Source of the DNA: Solirubrobacter sp963792915
GTDB taxonomy: Bacteria > Actinomycetota > Thermoleophilia > Solirubrobacterales > Solirubrobacteraceae
Direction of reading: 5' to 3'
DNA: 64,000 bases
NCBI GenBank assembly: GCA_963792915.1
Contig: CAWBYD010000004.1
Coordinates: forward strand, 478,070-542,069
Part shown: piece after piece, positions 7,823-16,632 of the stretch
Layout of the letters: every line of letters begins with the position of its first letter
Position numbering within the stretch: the stretch's first letter is position 1
Translations under genes and position numbers: made by a program
The notes under the pieces: generated by a model
The model's input: the letters and a program-made list of their open reading frames with translations, nothing else
Told to the model about the DNA's origin: nothing
Databases searched by the model: none

Positions 7823-9736
7823 GTGAACGCGGTACGGAGCATCCGACGCCTGCCGCTCTCATCGCGCGCGCTCATCTTCGGCGACCCGGTGACCGTCGCG
7901 CTGGCCGTCGTATTCGTGCTGGCCGGCGCGTTCTACCTGTGGACGGCCCACACGAGCGTGCCGCTGGCGCTCACCGGTCAGGAGGGCGAGCCCTACAACC
8001 GCTTGGCGGACGCGTTCATCCATTTCCGGCTGTCGATCGGCGACGCCCCGGACGGGTTGACGCAGCTGCCGGATCCGTACGACCCGGTCCAGAACGCGGC
8101 CTTCCGCGGCCAGGGCCTCCACGACCTGGCGATGTACGACGGCCGCCTGTTTCTGACCTGGGGGCCGCCCGTTGCCGTCCTGTTGGTGCCGCTGCGGCTG
8201 CTCGGGCTCGCGCCCTCGTCGAGCCTGACGGTCGCGGTCCTGGCGATCGGCGGGCTCGGCTTCGCGCTCGCCGCTCTGCGCGCGATCCTGCGCCAGGTCG
8301 GGAGCACGAGCGCGTGGGTCGCGGCGTTCGCCGCACTGGCGCTGGCGTGCTCGACCGCGATCCCGTTCATCCTGCGCCGGCCGGCGACCTACGAGTCGGC
8401 GATCGCCGGCGGCTTCTTCTTCGCCGCGGCGGGAATCTGGCTCGCCGTCACGGCGCTGGTGGCCCGCCGGGCCGCGACCTGGCGGCTGGTGGCGATGAGC
8501 GCGTGCGTGGGACTGGCGGTGTGCTCACGCCCCGGGCTGGCGCCGCTCGTCTTCCTGCTGGTGCCGGTGTTCTTCCGTCTGCGCGGGACGGCTTCCGTGC
8601 GGCGGCTGGTGCTGGCGCTGGGCGCCCCGGTGGCGACGATCGGGGTACTGCTGATGATCTACAACGCGCTGCGCTTCGGCAGCCCGATGGAGGTCGGGCA
8701 GAGCTACGTGCTCGCCGGCTACAACCCGAATCAGGACCTCTACGGCGACGCGCGGTACATCCCGCCAGGCCTGTGGTTCTACTTGCTCTCACCGCCACGC
8801 CCGACGGTGCTGTTCCCGTTCCTGAGGCTGACCCCGCCGCCGAGCTCCTATCCGGGCACTCTCCCGGCCGACTACAGCGGCCTCGAAGTCACGGGCGGCC
8901 TTATCCCGATGTCGCCGATCCTGCTCTTCGCCCCCGCCCTACTCGTATTGTGGCGCCGGCGCTCGGCGCCGATCGCGCCGCTGTTGAGCCCGCTCGCGGT
9001 CATGGTCGGCGCGGGCGCGATCGGCCTGGTGTTCCTCTGCTACGAGTTCTTCGGCACGACCCAGCGCTACGAGGTCGACTTCGCGCCGCTGTTCCTGTTC
9101 GCCGCGCTGACCGCGTGGCTCGCGCTCGCGGCAGGGGCGCAGGGGATCCGCCGGCGGCTTGTGCGCATCGGCGGCGCGCTGCTGATCGCGTGGGGCGCCT
9201 TCGCCGGTCTGGCGGTCAGCTTCACGGGCTACTACAACCCGCTCCCCGGCACGCATCCCGAGACCTGGAAGCGGCTGGAGCACGCCGGGTCGCCAGTGTC
9301 CACGATGATCGCGATGGCCGCCGGCCGGCCAATCCTCGCGACGGTGAACGCGCCGAACTTCGCCCAGGTTTCCCCGGTGAAATACACGAGCCTCGGCGCC
9401 GGGGTCACCGCGTTTGCGCTCTCGAGCGCCGACGCGGCGACGCTCACGATCGTGTCGCCGTCGGCGCGCGAGGCCGGGCTGGTGCTCGTCACCGCGCCGG
9501 GCCCGGCGCTGCGGCCCGGCGCCTCCGTCCATCTGACCCTCCAGGGACCGGACAGTCGCCGCGTCACGTACCGCGTGGAACCCGGCAGCGTGCGCCTGCC
9601 GGTGCACCTTCGTCGCGGGCTGAACCGCTTCTCGTTGAGTGCGGGCGAGAGCGCTGCTCGGCCGGCTGACCCGGCCAACCCGCCGGCGAACATCGTCGTC
9701 GGCGTGAACCCGCTGACGCTCGCCTACGACGACTGA
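7823..9736 (+). CDS. Large polytopic membrane protein, possible lipid-linked sugar glycosyltransferase
   Basis: 637 residues. An N-terminal hydrophobic helix is followed by a loop of about 100 residues, then roughly ten hydrophobic segments up to residue 460 and a soluble Ala/Pro-rich C-terminal domain of about 170 residues. This is the shape of GT-C enzymes (GT39/RgtA-like), but no clear DE or DD catalytic pair was recognised in the first loop. The soluble tail ends in beta-strand-like repeats. GTG is the only start near the conserved beginning. It lies between sugar-transfer genes, so cell-surface glycosylation is the likely role, at moderate confidence. Confidence 0.6.
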   Translation: MNAVRSIRRLPLSSRALIFGDPVTVALAVVFVLAGAFYLWTAHTSVPLALTGQEGEPYNRLADAFIHFRLSIGDAPDGLTQLPDPYDPVQNAAFRGQGLHDLAMYDGRLFLTWGPPVAVLLVPLRLLGLAPSSSLTVAVLAIGGLGFALAALRAILRQVGSTSAWVAAFAALALACSTAIPFILRRPATYESAIAGGFFFAAAGIWLAVTALVARRAATWRLVAMSACVGLAVCSRPGLAPLVFLLVPVFFRLRGTASVRRLVLALGAPVATIGVLLMIYNALRFGSPMEVGQSYVLAGYNPNQDLYGDARYIPPGLWFYLLSPPRPTVLFPFLRLTPPPSSYPGTLPADYSGLEVTGGLIPMSPILLFAPALLVLWRRRSAPIAPLLSPLAVMVGAGAIGLVFLCYEFFGTTQRYEVDFAPLFLFAALTAWLALAAGAQGIRRRLVRIGGALLIAWGAFAGLAVSFTGYYNPLPGTHPETWKRLEHAGSPVSTMIAMAAGRPILATVNAPNFAQVSPVKYTSLGAGVTAFALSSADAATLTIVSPSAREAGLVLVTAPGPALRPGASVHLTLQGPDSRRVTYRVEPGSVRLPVHLRRGLNRFSLSAGESAARPADPANPPANIVVGVNPLTLAYDD

Positions 9737-9739
9737 CGG

Positions 9740-10552
9740 CTACGGCTTCGGCGTCGCGACCACGAGCACGCCGGACGCCGTGGCGCGCACGTTGCGCAGC
9801 GCCCGCGACTCCGCCCAGGCGGCCGCGTTGCCCAGCTTGAACAGCGCACCGACGATCCGGCCGAGCAGCGAGCGCGACGGCGTCTTGCCGTCTTCGCCGT
9901 GGTACGGGCTATGGGCCCAGAACGCGCGCTGGACCGAGTCGTTGGAGACGGCGGCGAAGAGCGCCGCGTCCATCAATCCGCCCAGGAGGTGGTAGGCGTA
10001 CCGCTGCTCGCGCGCGACGAGGTTCGCGTCGTTGAGCATCGTCCGCACGTCGGCGTGGGTGAACGCCACCGCGTGGTCCTTGGTGCGCGTGTAGAGGTCC
10101 TCGCCGAGGAACCTGCGGAACAGCCGGTACCAGCCGCGCGGCTCGCCCTCGATCCCGATGAAGGCCACGAGCTTGCCGCTCGGCCGCAGGATCCGCACGA
10201 TCTCGTTCAACAGATCCTGCGGGCGGTCGGTGTGGTCGAGCACGTCGACCAGGAGCGCGACGTCGGTCGAGTCGTCCTCGTAGGGGAGGCGCTGCGTATC
10301 GGGGTCGATGACCGAAAACTCGAAGTCGCCGCCGATGTCGGTGCGCTCGACGATGTCGCAGCCGCGCAGCGTGACGCCGCGGTGGTGGTTGCCGATCGTC
10401 CGCAGCATCTTGCCGCCGCCGCAGCCGACGTCGACCACGATGGACTCGTCTTCGACGCGGCGGACGATGAACTGCGCCTTGAGTCCCGGCAGGTCTCGCG
10501 AGCCGACGTCGACGGGCGCGGCCGCGTAGTGGAAGTCCTCGGTCTGCGTCAT
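9740..10552 (-). CDS. Class I SAM-dependent methyltransferase
   Basis: 270 residues. Motif I is VDVGCGGGKML (about 40-50). LLVDVLDHTDRPQDLLNEIVRILRPSG follows, which is the standard Methyltransf_11 helix-strand order with DH in place of the usual EH. The ATG at 10552 overlaps the stop of the upstream fusion gene (10552-12186), so the two are probably co-translated. Its acceptor is probably the lipid or sugar made by that glycosyltransferase. The substrate is not identifiable. Confidence 0.8.
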   Translation of the reverse strand: MTQTEDFHYAAAPVDVGSRDLPGLKAQFIVRRVEDESIVVDVGCGGGKMLRTIGNHHRGVTLRGCDIVERTDIGGDFEFSVIDPDTQRLPYEDDSTDVALLVDVLDHTDRPQDLLNEIVRILRPSGKLVAFIGIEGEPRGWYRLFRRFLGEDLYTRTKDHAVAFTHADVRTMLNDANLVAREQRYAYHLLGGLMDAALFAAVSNDSVQRAFWAHSPYHGEDGKTPSRSLLGRIVGALFKLGNAAAWAESRALRNVRATASGVLVVATPKP

Positions 10553-12186
10553 CAGGCGCGGCGCCCTCGCCGGCCGAACCGGCTGCGGAAGAACATCGAG
10601 TACGACGGGAAGAACTCGCGCAGGAAGTCGATCTTCTTGCCCTCCTCGAAGCTGCGCGCGACGTAGTTCACCGGCACCTCCATCGGGCCGTAGCCGCTCT
10701 TGACGAGCAGGCACGCCAGCTCGATGTCGAAGCTGAAGCCGTCGGCGTGGAAGTCGATGCCGTCGATGCACTCGCGCCGGAACACCTTGAACATCGTGTT
10801 CACGTCGGTGACGCGCTGCTGATAGAGCGCGTTGAAGGTCCTGGCGAAGACCAGCTGGGCGAAGTTCATCAGGAACGCCTTCACGCGCGACTGCGCGAAG
10901 CGGCGAACTTTCCAGTCGTCGAGGCCGAGCGAGCGTGAGCCGAGCACGAAGCTCGTGCGGCGTTGGACGATCGGGCGCAGCAGCGCGTCGTAGTCGTCGA
11001 GGTCGTACTCGAAGTCGGCGTCCTGGATCAGCAGGATCGTGCCGGTCGCCGCCTCGAGGCCGCGACGGACGGCGGCGCCTTTCCCACGCGGCTCGTCCTC
11101 GTAGATGATCGACAGGCCAGGGCGGCCCTCGAAGTCGCGCACGATCTCGCGCGTGCCGTCCGTGCTGTTGCTTTCGACGACGATCACCTCGTGCGGGATC
11201 GCGAACCGTTTGCTGAGCAGTTGCTCGAGCACGTCGCCGACATAGTCGCGCTCGTTGAACACCGGGACGACGACCGAGAGCCGTTCGGCCGTGGCCATCG
11301 TCGCCGGGCGCTCGAAGACCGACATGTAGGTCCCGGTGGGGACTCGGGCGACCGCGTTATCGAGTCCGATGCGCCGCGCGACGCTGGCGAGCGGCGCGTT
11401 CGGCAACGCAAGGTCGAGCGCGCGCGTCACGGTGTACGACGTGTTCAGGCCCGACTGCGCGAGGAAGCGCAATCCGCTGCGCTCGGCCATGCGGCGCAGG
11501 TTCTCGGAGTCGAAGTAGACGGACTTCCAGTTGAAGAAGCGGCGCCAGTGGCGGCGCAGCATCCGCCCGGGGAGTGAGGCGACGTTGCTGTAGACGACGA
11601 CCAGCAGCGCTCCTACCGGCAGGCGCGCGGTGAGCGCGGCGAGTACCTCCGAGGCGCGCGGGCAGGCCTCGAGCAACTGGCTAAGGACGATCAGCTCGAC
11701 GTCTTCGGGGATGGCCTCGAGGATCGGGGAGACGTCCGCGTCGTCGACCAGTCGCACTGTCTGCTCGTGTGTGAGCCGGGCGACGGCGACGTTCACGCTC
11801 GGCTCGTCCGGCAGCCGCCCCGCGACCAGGATGCGCGCCGGCTGAGCGCCGCGGCGCGTGCGATACACGTCGGTCGCGTAGTGCAGCACATCGTCGAACT
11901 CCTTGCGCAGATGCGCCTCGTCCTCGACCGTCGCGCGACGCTCAGGTGCCGCGACGTCGAAGTAGTCGCGGACTTGCGCCGGCGGGTTCACGTAGACGAC
12001 GTTGCAGCTTCGGCACTGGACGAAGCGGGCGCCGCGTCGGTGGAAGAGATACCTCTCGGCATCGGCGGAACACGCAGGACAACGGATGAATTGACCGCTG
12101 GCGCGCGAGCGCACGACCGCCGCCGTGGGATCGAATTCGAACTGGCGCCCGACCTGGTCGGAAGCCAACATGTCGCTTGCGCGCAT
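10552..12186 (-). CDS. Fusion: zinc-ribbon/degenerate methyltransferase plus family 2 glycosyltransferase
   Basis: 544 residues in two halves. Residues 1-300 begin with a four-cysteine knuckle (C36, C39, C58, C61) and then a methyltransferase-like fold whose SAM loop is eroded: the motif I position reads LVAGRLPDEP rather than the glycine-rich form. From about residue 302 a DPM1-type GT-A domain starts (LSVVVPVFNERDY) with DADFEYD as the metal-binding site and a TMFKVFRRE segment. The C-terminal half probably transfers a sugar to a polyprenyl phosphate. The first half may only bind substrate. A divergent neighbour at 12247 has the same cysteine knuckle with an intact methyltransferase. ATG at 12186 is used; an internal ATG at residue 6 is possible. 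Confidence 0.75.
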   Translation of the reverse strand: MRASDMLASDQVGRQFEFDPTAAVVRSRASGQFIRCPACSADAERYLFHRRGARFVQCRSCNVVYVNPPAQVRDYFDVAAPERRATVEDEAHLRKEFDDVLHYATDVYRTRRGAQPARILVAGRLPDEPSVNVAVARLTHEQTVRLVDDADVSPILEAIPEDVELIVLSQLLEACPRASEVLAALTARLPVGALLVVVYSNVASLPGRMLRRHWRRFFNWKSVYFDSENLRRMAERSGLRFLAQSGLNTSYTVTRALDLALPNAPLASVARRIGLDNAVARVPTGTYMSVFERPATMATAERLSVVVPVFNERDYVGDVLEQLLSKRFAIPHEVIVVESNSTDGTREIVRDFEGRPGLSIIYEDEPRGKGAAVRRGLEAATGTILLIQDADFEYDLDDYDALLRPIVQRRTSFVLGSRSLGLDDWKVRRFAQSRVKAFLMNFAQLVFARTFNALYQQRVTDVNTMFKVFRRECIDGIDFHADGFSFDIELACLLVKSGYGPMEVPVNYVARSFEEGKKIDFLREFFPSYSMFFRSRFGRRGRRA

Positions 12187-12232
12187 GCGCTGGAAGGATA
12201 TCGGCGCTCGTCCGGGCGTCGGTGGCAGCGTC

Positions 12233-12238
12233 TACCAT
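12233..12238 (+). promoter_or_regulatory. Putative -10 element (TACCAT) for the gene at 12247
   Basis: TACCAT ends exactly 8 nt before the ATG at 12247, without a Shine-Dalgarno sequence between. This suggests a leaderless transcript. It lies in the 60-bp divergent gap between two sugar-modification genes. Confidence 0.45.
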
Positions 12239-12246
12239 CGTCGCCG

Positions 12247-13125
12247 ATGCTTGCGACCATGCAGGAGGACTGCCCGATCTGTGGCAACCATACCGCCGAC
12301 ATCGGGACGGTGCATTCGGACTTCAGTCACATCGATTTCGCCTTTCGTCAATGCGACGCGTGCGGCCTTTCCTTCGTCGCCAATCCGCGCGTGGACTTCG
12401 CGGACGTCTACGACTCCGCTTACTACCGGGGCAAGGGTGCGGATTCGTTCATCAATTACATCGAGGAGATGGAGAATCCGCGCACGGTCCGCGCGTACGA
12501 GTGGCGCGGCATCTCGCGGCTGGTCGAGCAGCTCTGCGCCGGCAAGGACATCAAGTGGCTGGACTTCGGGTGCGGGCTCGGCGGCCTCGTCCGCCACGCG
12601 CAGCACAACGGCTTCGGTGAGGTGCACGGCTACGACGAGGGTTGGGGCGCGGACTGGGCGCGGGAGCACGGGATCGACGTGCTCGACGACGAAGGCCTGA
12701 ACGAGCACGAGGGGACCTTCGACGTCGTCACGGCGATCGAGGTCGTCGAGCACATCCCTGGTCCGCTCGCCCCGCTGCAGCGGATCGCCTCTCTGCTGAA
12801 GCCGGGAGGCGCGTTCCTGTTGACGACTGCGAACGCCGCGCCGCATCGCGACAAGCTGACGTCGTGGAGCTATGTGCATCCTGACGTGCACGTCGCCTAC
12901 TTCGAGCCACGCACGCTCGGCGAGGTCTACCGGCGAGTCGGGCTCGAGCCGTTCACCCCCGGCTACCTGCCCGGCTTCGAGGACGTGATCCGCTACAAGG
13001 TGCTCAAGACCCTTGGCTGGCCCTCGCGCGGCCCGCTGGAGAGGGCCGTTCCGTGGCGCCTCGCCGGACGCGTCGTGGACAGGCGCTACAAGGTCACACA
13101 GCAGCCATTCGCACGCAAGCCGTGA
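12247..13125 (+). CDS. Zinc-knuckle class I methyltransferase
   Basis: 292 residues. Two CxxC pairs (C9/C12 and C36/C39) form an N-terminal zinc-ribbon-like module, as in the Methyltransf_13 or C-methyltransferase group acting on sugar nucleotides. Motif I is intact (LDFGCGLGG, about 105-113), followed by YDEGWGADWA and AIEVVEHIPGP. The homologous sequence begins right at this ATG, and a -10-like hexamer lies 8 nt upstream. It overlaps the next methyltransferase gene by 4 nt. It is probably a glycan or lipid-sugar methyltransferase. Confidence 0.8.
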   Translation: MLATMQEDCPICGNHTADIGTVHSDFSHIDFAFRQCDACGLSFVANPRVDFADVYDSAYYRGKGADSFINYIEEMENPRTVRAYEWRGISRLVEQLCAGKDIKWLDFGCGLGGLVRHAQHNGFGEVHGYDEGWGADWAREHGIDVLDDEGLNEHEGTFDVVTAIEVVEHIPGPLAPLQRIASLLKPGGAFLLTTANAAPHRDKLTSWSYVHPDVHVAYFEPRTLGEVYRRVGLEPFTPGYLPGFEDVIRYKVLKTLGWPSRGPLERAVPWRLAGRVVDRRYKVTQQPFARKP

Positions 13126-13886
13126 GCCGCCTGAGACCGGCGCCCGCCGCGCGCTACGTCCATCCGAAGGCGGTCGAGCTGCTTGACCAGGAGGGGGCGC
13201 ACGACGCGGACCTCGACATCGCGAGCGAGAGCGCGCCGAACTACCTGTCGTGGATCACGTCGCTCTGCGAGCCGTACCTCGGCCGGCGCGTGCTCGAGGT
13301 CGGAGCGGGGCTGGGTTCCATCACCGCCCGCTATCAGGAGGGCCGAGAAGTCGTCGCCAGCGACATCTCGCCCGTGTGTATCGAGGCGCTGCGCCGGCGC
13401 TTCGAAAGGCATCCCAACGTCCGCGTCGAGGACCGCGACCTCCGTACGCTCGAGCTGGACGAGCGATTCGACTCGGTACTCATGGTCAATGTCCTCGAGC
13501 ACATCGCCGACGACGTTGGGGCGCTGCGCGGGCTCAGCCGCCTGCTCGTGCCGGGCGGGCGCATGATCGTCTACGTCCCGGCGCTGAACGGGCTGTACGG
13601 GCCGCTGGATAAGAAAGTCGGACACTACCGCCGTTACTCGGTCTGGCGGCTGCGCGAGGTCTTCAACGAGGCAAGGCTGGAGCCGGTTGGGCTGCGGTGG
13701 ATGAACGCGCTCGCCATCCCGGCCTGGGCGGCGTTCGGGCGCGGGAACATCGATGACCAGCGGCGCTCCAGCAAGCTGCTCTCGCTGTGGGATCGCACCG
13801 CGGTGCCGGCCGGGCGCTTCGTGGAATCGCGCGTGCGGCTGCCGATCGGCCTGAACGTGTTCGGCGTCGCGCGCCCACGCGGCTGA
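13122..13886 (+). CDS. Class I SAM-dependent methyltransferase
   Basis: 254 residues with motif I VLEVGAGLGSI (57-67), ASDISPVCIEAL, VNVLEHIADD and RLLVPGG. The tail includes GLYGPLDKKVGHYRRYS, a segment shared with the sugar-operon methyltransferase at 4827-5669. GTG start overlapping the upstream TGA by 4 nt, so it is coupled to the zinc-knuckle methyltransferase. Probably modifies the same surface molecule. Substrate unknown. Confidence 0.8.
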   Translation: MSRLRPAPAARYVHPKAVELLDQEGAHDADLDIASESAPNYLSWITSLCEPYLGRRVLEVGAGLGSITARYQEGREVVASDISPVCIEALRRRFERHPNVRVEDRDLRTLELDERFDSVLMVNVLEHIADDVGALRGLSRLLVPGGRMIVYVPALNGLYGPLDKKVGHYRRYSVWRLREVFNEARLEPVGLRWMNALAIPAWAAFGRGNIDDQRRSSKLLSLWDRTAVPAGRFVESRVRLPIGLNVFGVARPRG

Positions 13887-13907
13887 GGTCGTTGCCACAA
13901 TGAACGC

Positions 13908-14855
13908 GTGAGCCTCCGCCGGACCTTCACGCCGCGTGAGTTCCGCCTGATCTCCTACGTGGCGCTCAGCGTCTGCACGCTGATCGTCTTCACCGGCGCC
14001 GCGGTGCGGCTCACGGGCTCCGGGCTCGGCTGCCCGGAGTGGCCGCGCTGCCACGGCACGCACCTGACCCCACAGCTCAAGCTCCACGGCCTGATCGAGT
14101 TCTCCAACCGCGTGATGACCAGCATCGTCGCGATTCCGTGCCTGGCCGCGGCGATCCTCGCGTGGTTCCGGCGTCCGTTCCGGCGCGACTTGGCGTGGCT
14201 GGCGCTGCTGCTGCCGCTCGGCGTGCTCGGACAGGCCGTGCTGGGTGGGCTGACCGTGCTCTACGGGCTCGATCCGGGCTGGGTGATCGGGCACTTCCTG
14301 ATGTCGATGGCGCTGCTGGTGGCCGCGGTGGCGCTGGCCTGGCGGGCGACGTTCGAGCCGGGGGAGCGGCCGCGCTCGCACGACCGGCTGCTGACCTGGT
14401 CGGTGCGCGCGCTGCTCGTGCCGGGCGCGCTCACATTGGCCGCGGGCACGATCGCCACCGCGGCGGGGCCGCATGCGGGCGGGGAGGGGACGCATGACGT
14501 CGTGCCGCGACTGGACTGGCGCGGCTCCGGCACGCTCGACTGGACGATCCACCAGCACGGGGCGCTGGCGACGCTGCTCGGGCTCAGCGCCGTGGGCGTG
14601 TGGTTCCTGGCGCGCTCGCGCGGCGCTGATCCGCGCACCCGCGGCGCGCTGACGGCGGTCTGCGTGCTGGTCGCCTGCCAGGGGTTCGTGGGGTCCGCGC
14701 AATACGCCTTGAAGCTGCCGGCGGAGATCGTCTGGTTTCACGTCGTGCTCGCGGCGCTGACGTGGATCTCGCTGCTCGGCGCGACCGCCGCGGCGGGACG
14801 GCTGGCGCCGCGGACGGCGGCGGTCGCGGGGCGCGAGCTCGTGCGCTCTAGCTGA
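13908..14855 (+). CDS. ctaA: Heme A synthase (COX15/CtaA family)
   Basis: 315 residues with eight predicted membrane helices in two four-helix halves. The family histidines are visible: H60 (KLHGLIEFSNR), GHFLMS near 127, HQHGA near 207 and WFHVV near 275. A C42/C48 pair in the first extracytoplasmic loop (GCPEWPRC) matches the redox cysteines of Bacillus-type CtaA. The enzyme oxidises the C8 methyl of heme O to make heme A for aa3 oxidases, so the organism has an aerobic terminal oxidase. GTG start. A weak -10-like CACAAT lies 6 nt upstream. The end overlaps the convergent carbonic anhydrase gene by 8 nt. Confidence 0.9.
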   Translation: MSLRRTFTPREFRLISYVALSVCTLIVFTGAAVRLTGSGLGCPEWPRCHGTHLTPQLKLHGLIEFSNRVMTSIVAIPCLAAAILAWFRRPFRRDLAWLALLLPLGVLGQAVLGGLTVLYGLDPGWVIGHFLMSMALLVAAVALAWRATFEPGERPRSHDRLLTWSVRALLVPGALTLAAGTIATAAGPHAGGEGTHDVVPRLDWRGSGTLDWTIHQHGALATLLGLSAVGVWFLARSRGADPRTRGALTAVCVLVACQGFVGSAQYALKLPAEIVWFHVVLAALTWISLLGATAAAGRLAPRTAAVAGRELVRSS

Positions 14856-15339
14856 CCTCGCGCAGGCGCCCGGTGTCGACGTCGTAGACGAAGCCGCGGA
14901 GCGAGTCGGTCTTGGGGATGAACGGGCTCGCCTTGATCCGCGCGACCGATTGCCTGACGTCCTCGTCGAGATCCGGGAAGGACTCGGCGGCCCACTCCGG
15001 CTTGATGCCCGTCTCGTCCTGGACCGAGCGCTTGAAGGCGTCGTCGGTGAACGTGAGCATCCCGCAGTCGGTGTGGTGGATGAGGATGATCTCCTCGGTC
15101 CCCAGCAGGCGCTGGGAGATCGAGAGCGAGCGGATCTCGTCGTCGGTCACGACGCCGCCGGCGTTGCGGATGACATGCGCGTCGCCGACGTCGAGGCCCA
15201 GCAGGTCGTGCACGTTCAGCCGCGCGTCCATGCAGGCGACCACGGCCAGCTTCCTGGCCGGCGGCAGAGGACGGCCGCCCTTGTCGAAGTGCTCGGCGTA
15301 GGCCTCGTTGTTGGCCAGCAGCTCGTCGGTCGTGCTCAT
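14848..15339 (-). CDS. Beta-class carbonic anhydrase, mycobacterial Rv1284-like
   Basis: 163 residues. Zinc ligands are C36 (in VACMDAR), H89 and C92 (HHTDC), with the D38-R40 dyad next to the first ligand. This is the full set for an active beta-carbonic anhydrase that interconverts CO2 and bicarbonate in the cytoplasm. Length and spacing match the short mycobacterial type. A -10-like TATTTT (15352-15347, minus strand) lies 7 nt before the ATG, again a leaderless arrangement. It is divergent from the cupin gene. Confidence 0.9.
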   Translation of the reverse strand: MSTTDELLANNEAYAEHFDKGGRPLPPARKLAVVACMDARLNVHDLLGLDVGDAHVIRNAGGVVTDDEIRSLSISQRLLGTEEIILIHHTDCGMLTFTDDAFKRSVQDETGIKPEWAAESFPDLDEDVRQSVARIKASPFIPKTDSLRGFVYDVDTGRLREVS

Positions 15340-15346
15340 TCGGCAG

Positions 15347-15352
15347 AAAATA
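15347..15352 (-). promoter_or_regulatory. Putative -10 element (TATTTT) of the carbonic anhydrase gene
   Basis: Read on the minus strand, TATTTT is separated from the ATG at 15339 by 7 nt. No ribosome site intervenes, so a leaderless mRNA is likely. Confidence 0.4.
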
Positions 15353-15392
15353 CATAAACCCGGGTCGGATTACGACGGGTGGTGGCGCGGCC

Positions 15393-15398
15393 TAGACT
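15393..15398 (+). promoter_or_regulatory. Putative -10 element (TAGACT) of the cupin-nadK operon
   Basis: TAGACT ends exactly 8 nt before the ATG at 15407. With the TATTTT at 15352-15347 it forms a back-to-back divergent promoter pair in a 67-bp gap. Confidence 0.45.
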
Positions 15399-15406
15399 CA
15401 GCGGCG

Positions 15407-15766
15407 ATGCCCGAGCTCATCCCCGGCCCGTCCCGCGTGGAGGCCGCCGGGACCAAGCCGAAGCTGATCGACGAGTACGCCGGCCGCGTCAACAACGGCG
15501 AGCACCGGCTCAGCGTGGCGCACATGCGCTCGCCCGCGGGCTGGGTCGAGCCCGGCCAGCGGCCGGAGTTCGACGAGTACACGCTCGTGCTCGGCGGCGC
15601 GCTGCACGTCGAGCACGACGGCGGCACGCTCGAGGTGCGCGCCGGTCAGGCGGTACTGGCGCGCGGGGGAGAGTGGGTCCGCTACTCGACGCCGGACGGC
15701 GCCGAGTACGTCGCGGTCTGCCTGCCGGCCTTCTCGCCGGACTCCGTCCATCGCGACGAATCGTGA
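15407..15766 (+). CDS. Single-domain cupin protein
   Basis: 119 residues forming one small beta-barrel. The central run (YTLVLGGALHVEHDGG, then GQAVLARGGEWVRYS) matches the cupin two-motif pattern, although metal-ligand histidines are only partly kept. Such proteins bind small ligands or act as isomerases or dioxygenases. It is the first gene of an operon with NAD kinase (4-nt overlap). The specific function is not recognisable. Confidence 0.65.
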   Translation: MPELIPGPSRVEAAGTKPKLIDEYAGRVNNGEHRLSVAHMRSPAGWVEPGQRPEFDEYTLVLGGALHVEHDGGTLEVRAGQAVLARGGEWVRYSTPDGAEYVAVCLPAFSPDSVHRDES

Positions 15767-16632
15767 AGCGCGGCGCCATCGGCCTCGTGGTGCACCCGCG
15801 CCGCGAGAGCGGTGCGATGATCGACTGCATCGTGGCCTGGGCCGAGAGGCACGGCAAGGAGGTGCGCGGGCTCGAGGAGATGGCCGCCCGCATGCCGGCG
15901 GGAGTGCGCCCGGTGCCCGAGCACGAGCTCGGGGAAGGCGCGGGGCTGATCATCGGCCTGGGCGGCGACGGGACGATCCTGCGCGCGCTCAAACTCGCGC
16001 ACGAGAACGACGTTCCGGTACTGGGGGTCAACCTCGGGCGGCTGGCGTTCCTCGCCGAGGTCAACCTCGACGAGCTGCCCGCCGCGCTCGATCAGATCGA
16101 CCGCGACGAGCACCGCGTGGAGGAGCGCGCGGTGATGACCGCGTCGGGCGGATGCCTGGCGCTGCCGCTGACGGCGTTCAACGAGGCGGCGCTCTCGCGC
16201 ATCCCCGGCAACGGCCCGGCGGCGGTGGCGGTCGAGGTGGAGAACAGCGTGTTCGCCCGCTACACGACCGACGCACTCGTGATCGCGACGCCGACGGGCT
16301 CGACGGCGTACTCGTTCGCGGCCGGCGGGCCGATCGTCTCGCCGCGCCACTGGGGCCTGCTGGTGACGCCGGTGGCGCCGCACGCGGCGTTCGACCGCGC
16401 CGTCTTCCTGCACCCGGAGGAGGCCCTGCGTGTGCATGTGCTGGAGCGCTCGGCGCCGCTGCTGCTCGAAGCCGACGGCCAGCGCGTCGCCGAGCTCAGG
16501 CAGGGCGACTGCATCGAGTTCGCGCTCGACGAGCGCTCGGCCAAGGTGCTGCGGCTGCATCCGGAGGGCTTCTACGAGCGCGCGCGGCGCAAGCTGCAGC
16601 TGACCGACTCCTCGGAGCTGGCGCCGCGGTGA
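15763..16632 (+). CDS. nadK: NAD kinase
   Basis: 289 residues. It carries the diagnostic GGDGT (67-71), the FNE motif (139-141) and TPTGSTAYSFAAGGPIV, which binds NAD. It phosphorylates NAD to NADP in the cytoplasm using ATP or polyphosphate. The GTG start overlaps the cupin stop by 4 nt, and its stop overlaps the next GTG by 4 nt. The window has only one nadK, and it appears intact. In many actinobacteria nadK neighbours recN, so this cupin/aminopropyltransferase setting is lineage-specific. Confidence 0.93.
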   Translation: MKRGAIGLVVHPRRESGAMIDCIVAWAERHGKEVRGLEEMAARMPAGVRPVPEHELGEGAGLIIGLGGDGTILRALKLAHENDVPVLGVNLGRLAFLAEVNLDELPAALDQIDRDEHRVEERAVMTASGGCLALPLTAFNEAALSRIPGNGPAAVAVEVENSVFARYTTDALVIATPTGSTAYSFAAGGPIVSPRHWGLLVTPVAPHAAFDRAVFLHPEEALRVHVLERSAPLLLEADGQRVAELRQGDCIEFALDERSAKVLRLHPEGFYERARRKLQLTDSSELAPR

